Assembly (NCBI GenBank): GCA_018623655.1
Contig: JAAZVG010000090.1
Coordinates: 1-6,080, forward strand
Source of the DNA: Flavobacteriaceae bacterium
GTDB taxonomy: Bacteria > Bacteroidota > Bacteroidia > Flavobacteriales > Flavobacteriaceae
DNA: 6,080 nt
Direction: 5' to 3'
The translations under genes and the position numbers were made by a program. A model generated the notes under the pieces. It had not been told where the DNA came from, made no database searches, and saw only the letters and a list, made by a program, of their open reading frames with translations. Positions 5,770 to 6,080 of this stretch are shown here, piece by piece (the stretch's first letter is position 1; each line of letters starts with the position of its first letter).

Positions 5770-5793
5770 ATTCGGGCCAAACCTTAATTTTTG

Positions 5794-5812
5794 AAAAAGT
5801 GTTGTACTTTTT
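5794..5812. repeat. Inverted repeat upstream of the UMF1-type transporter
   Basis: AAAAAGT (5794-5800) and ACTTTTT (5806-5812) are perfect reverse complements around a five-base centre, GTTGT. The repeat ends 20 bases before the transporter ATG. It shares AAAGT/ACTTT half-sites with the repeat at 5740-5760 on the other side of the divergent gap, although with a different spacing. On the plus strand TACTTTTT (5805-5812) is one base off the TAnnTTTG -7 box, so the repeat may overlap the transporter promoter. Confidence 0.35.
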
Positions 5813-5832
5813 AAAATCCAAAAGCAACAAAA

Positions 5833-6080
5833 ATGAAAAGAATTGAGTTAGAAAAAGGATCGCGAAAGATGTTGAATGCCTGGGCTTTTTATGACTGGGC
5901 AAACTCGGTATATAGTTTAGTTATTTCTTCAGCAGTATTCCCCATTTTTTACGGTGCTTTGTTTCGGCTTTATGACGTAGAAACGGTTCGTGTTTTTGGT
6001 TTAGACCTAGAGCGAGGAGTGCTCATTTCTTACGTGAGTTCGGCGGCTTTTGTAGTAATTGCCTTAGCCACACCAATGGT
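5833..6080 (+). CDS. UMF1-type major facilitator transporter, N-terminal part (runs off window)
   Basis: The first 82 codons plus two bases are present. The protein starts MKRIELEKGSRKMLNAWAF and carries YDWANSVYSLVISSAVFP (20-37), the hallmark of the UMF1 family of MFS transporters related to the yeast vacuolar effluxer Atg22. A first membrane segment lies about 17-45 and a second begins about 63 (VLISYVSSAAFVVIALATP). Full-length members are normally 400-plus residues with about 12 membrane helices in the inner membrane; the rest lies beyond the right edge. The substrate of bacterial members is not established to my knowledge. The ATG at 5833 follows an A-rich leader without a Shine-Dalgarno, normal for Bacteroidota. 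It is divergent from the lipoprotein gene, with 94 bases between their starts. Confidence 0.88.
   Translation, partial: MKRIELEKGSRKMLNAWAFYDWANSVYSLVISSAVFPIFYGALFRLYDVETVRVFGLDLERGVLISYVSSAAFVVIALATPM

Noticed and set aside
5739..5780. TTG start for the lipoprotein at 5780
   Set aside because: It would place 14 polar residues before the lipoprotein signal peptide, and this stretch looks like the promoter/leader region with inverted repeats.
5587..5787. Plus-strand open frame with its own Gly-Pro-X run, antisense to the lipoprotein
   Set aside because: Its GPCGPSGPSGP run is just the reverse strand of the nine-base repeat; the minus-strand frame has a full lipoprotein signal peptide.

Overview
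The window looks like ordinary chromosomal DNA from a Bacteroidota bacterium, most likely a flavobacterium-like lineage. Several things point there: moderate to low GC, start codons mostly preceded by A/T-rich sequence without a strong Shine-Dalgarno, an exact TAnnTTTG -7 box in front of lpdA, a lipoprotein with a short Gly-Pro-X tract right after its lipid-anchored cysteine, and protein sequences (XerD, AroQ, Lpd, UMF1-type transporter) that read like that phylum. This placement is inferred from sequence style, not from a search.

Layout from left to right: (1) the 3' end of an unrecognised + strand gene (to 140), whose tail seems to overlap the end of the next, convergent gene. (2) A minus-strand pair, xerD followed 38 bases later by an exported M20D-family amidohydrolase. 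(3) aroQ on the + strand, whose start lies only 22 bases from that of the divergent xerD and whose stop overlaps lpdA by 14 bases. (4) A co-oriented minus-strand series read from right to left: a Gly-Pro-X lipoprotein, an exported MsrB, a cytoplasmic MsrB overlapping it by 11 bases, and lpdA with its own likely promoter. (5) A 94-base divergent intergenic region holding three perfect inverted repeats. (6) The first 82 codons of a UMF1-type MFS transporter, cut by the right edge.

The genes do not form one pathway. XerD resolves chromosome dimers, AroQ makes 3-dehydroshikimate, Lpd reoxidises lipoamide in 2-oxoacid dehydrogenases, and the two MsrB proteins repair methionine-R-sulfoxide, probably in two different compartments. 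I see no transposase, phage gene, CRISPR array, tRNA, rRNA or defence cassette. I did not find a new biological system. The points most worth a second look are the tandem msrB pair, which differ in the resolving cysteine and in localisation, the repeat-rich divergent region at 5739-5832, and the very compact overlapping gene ends.
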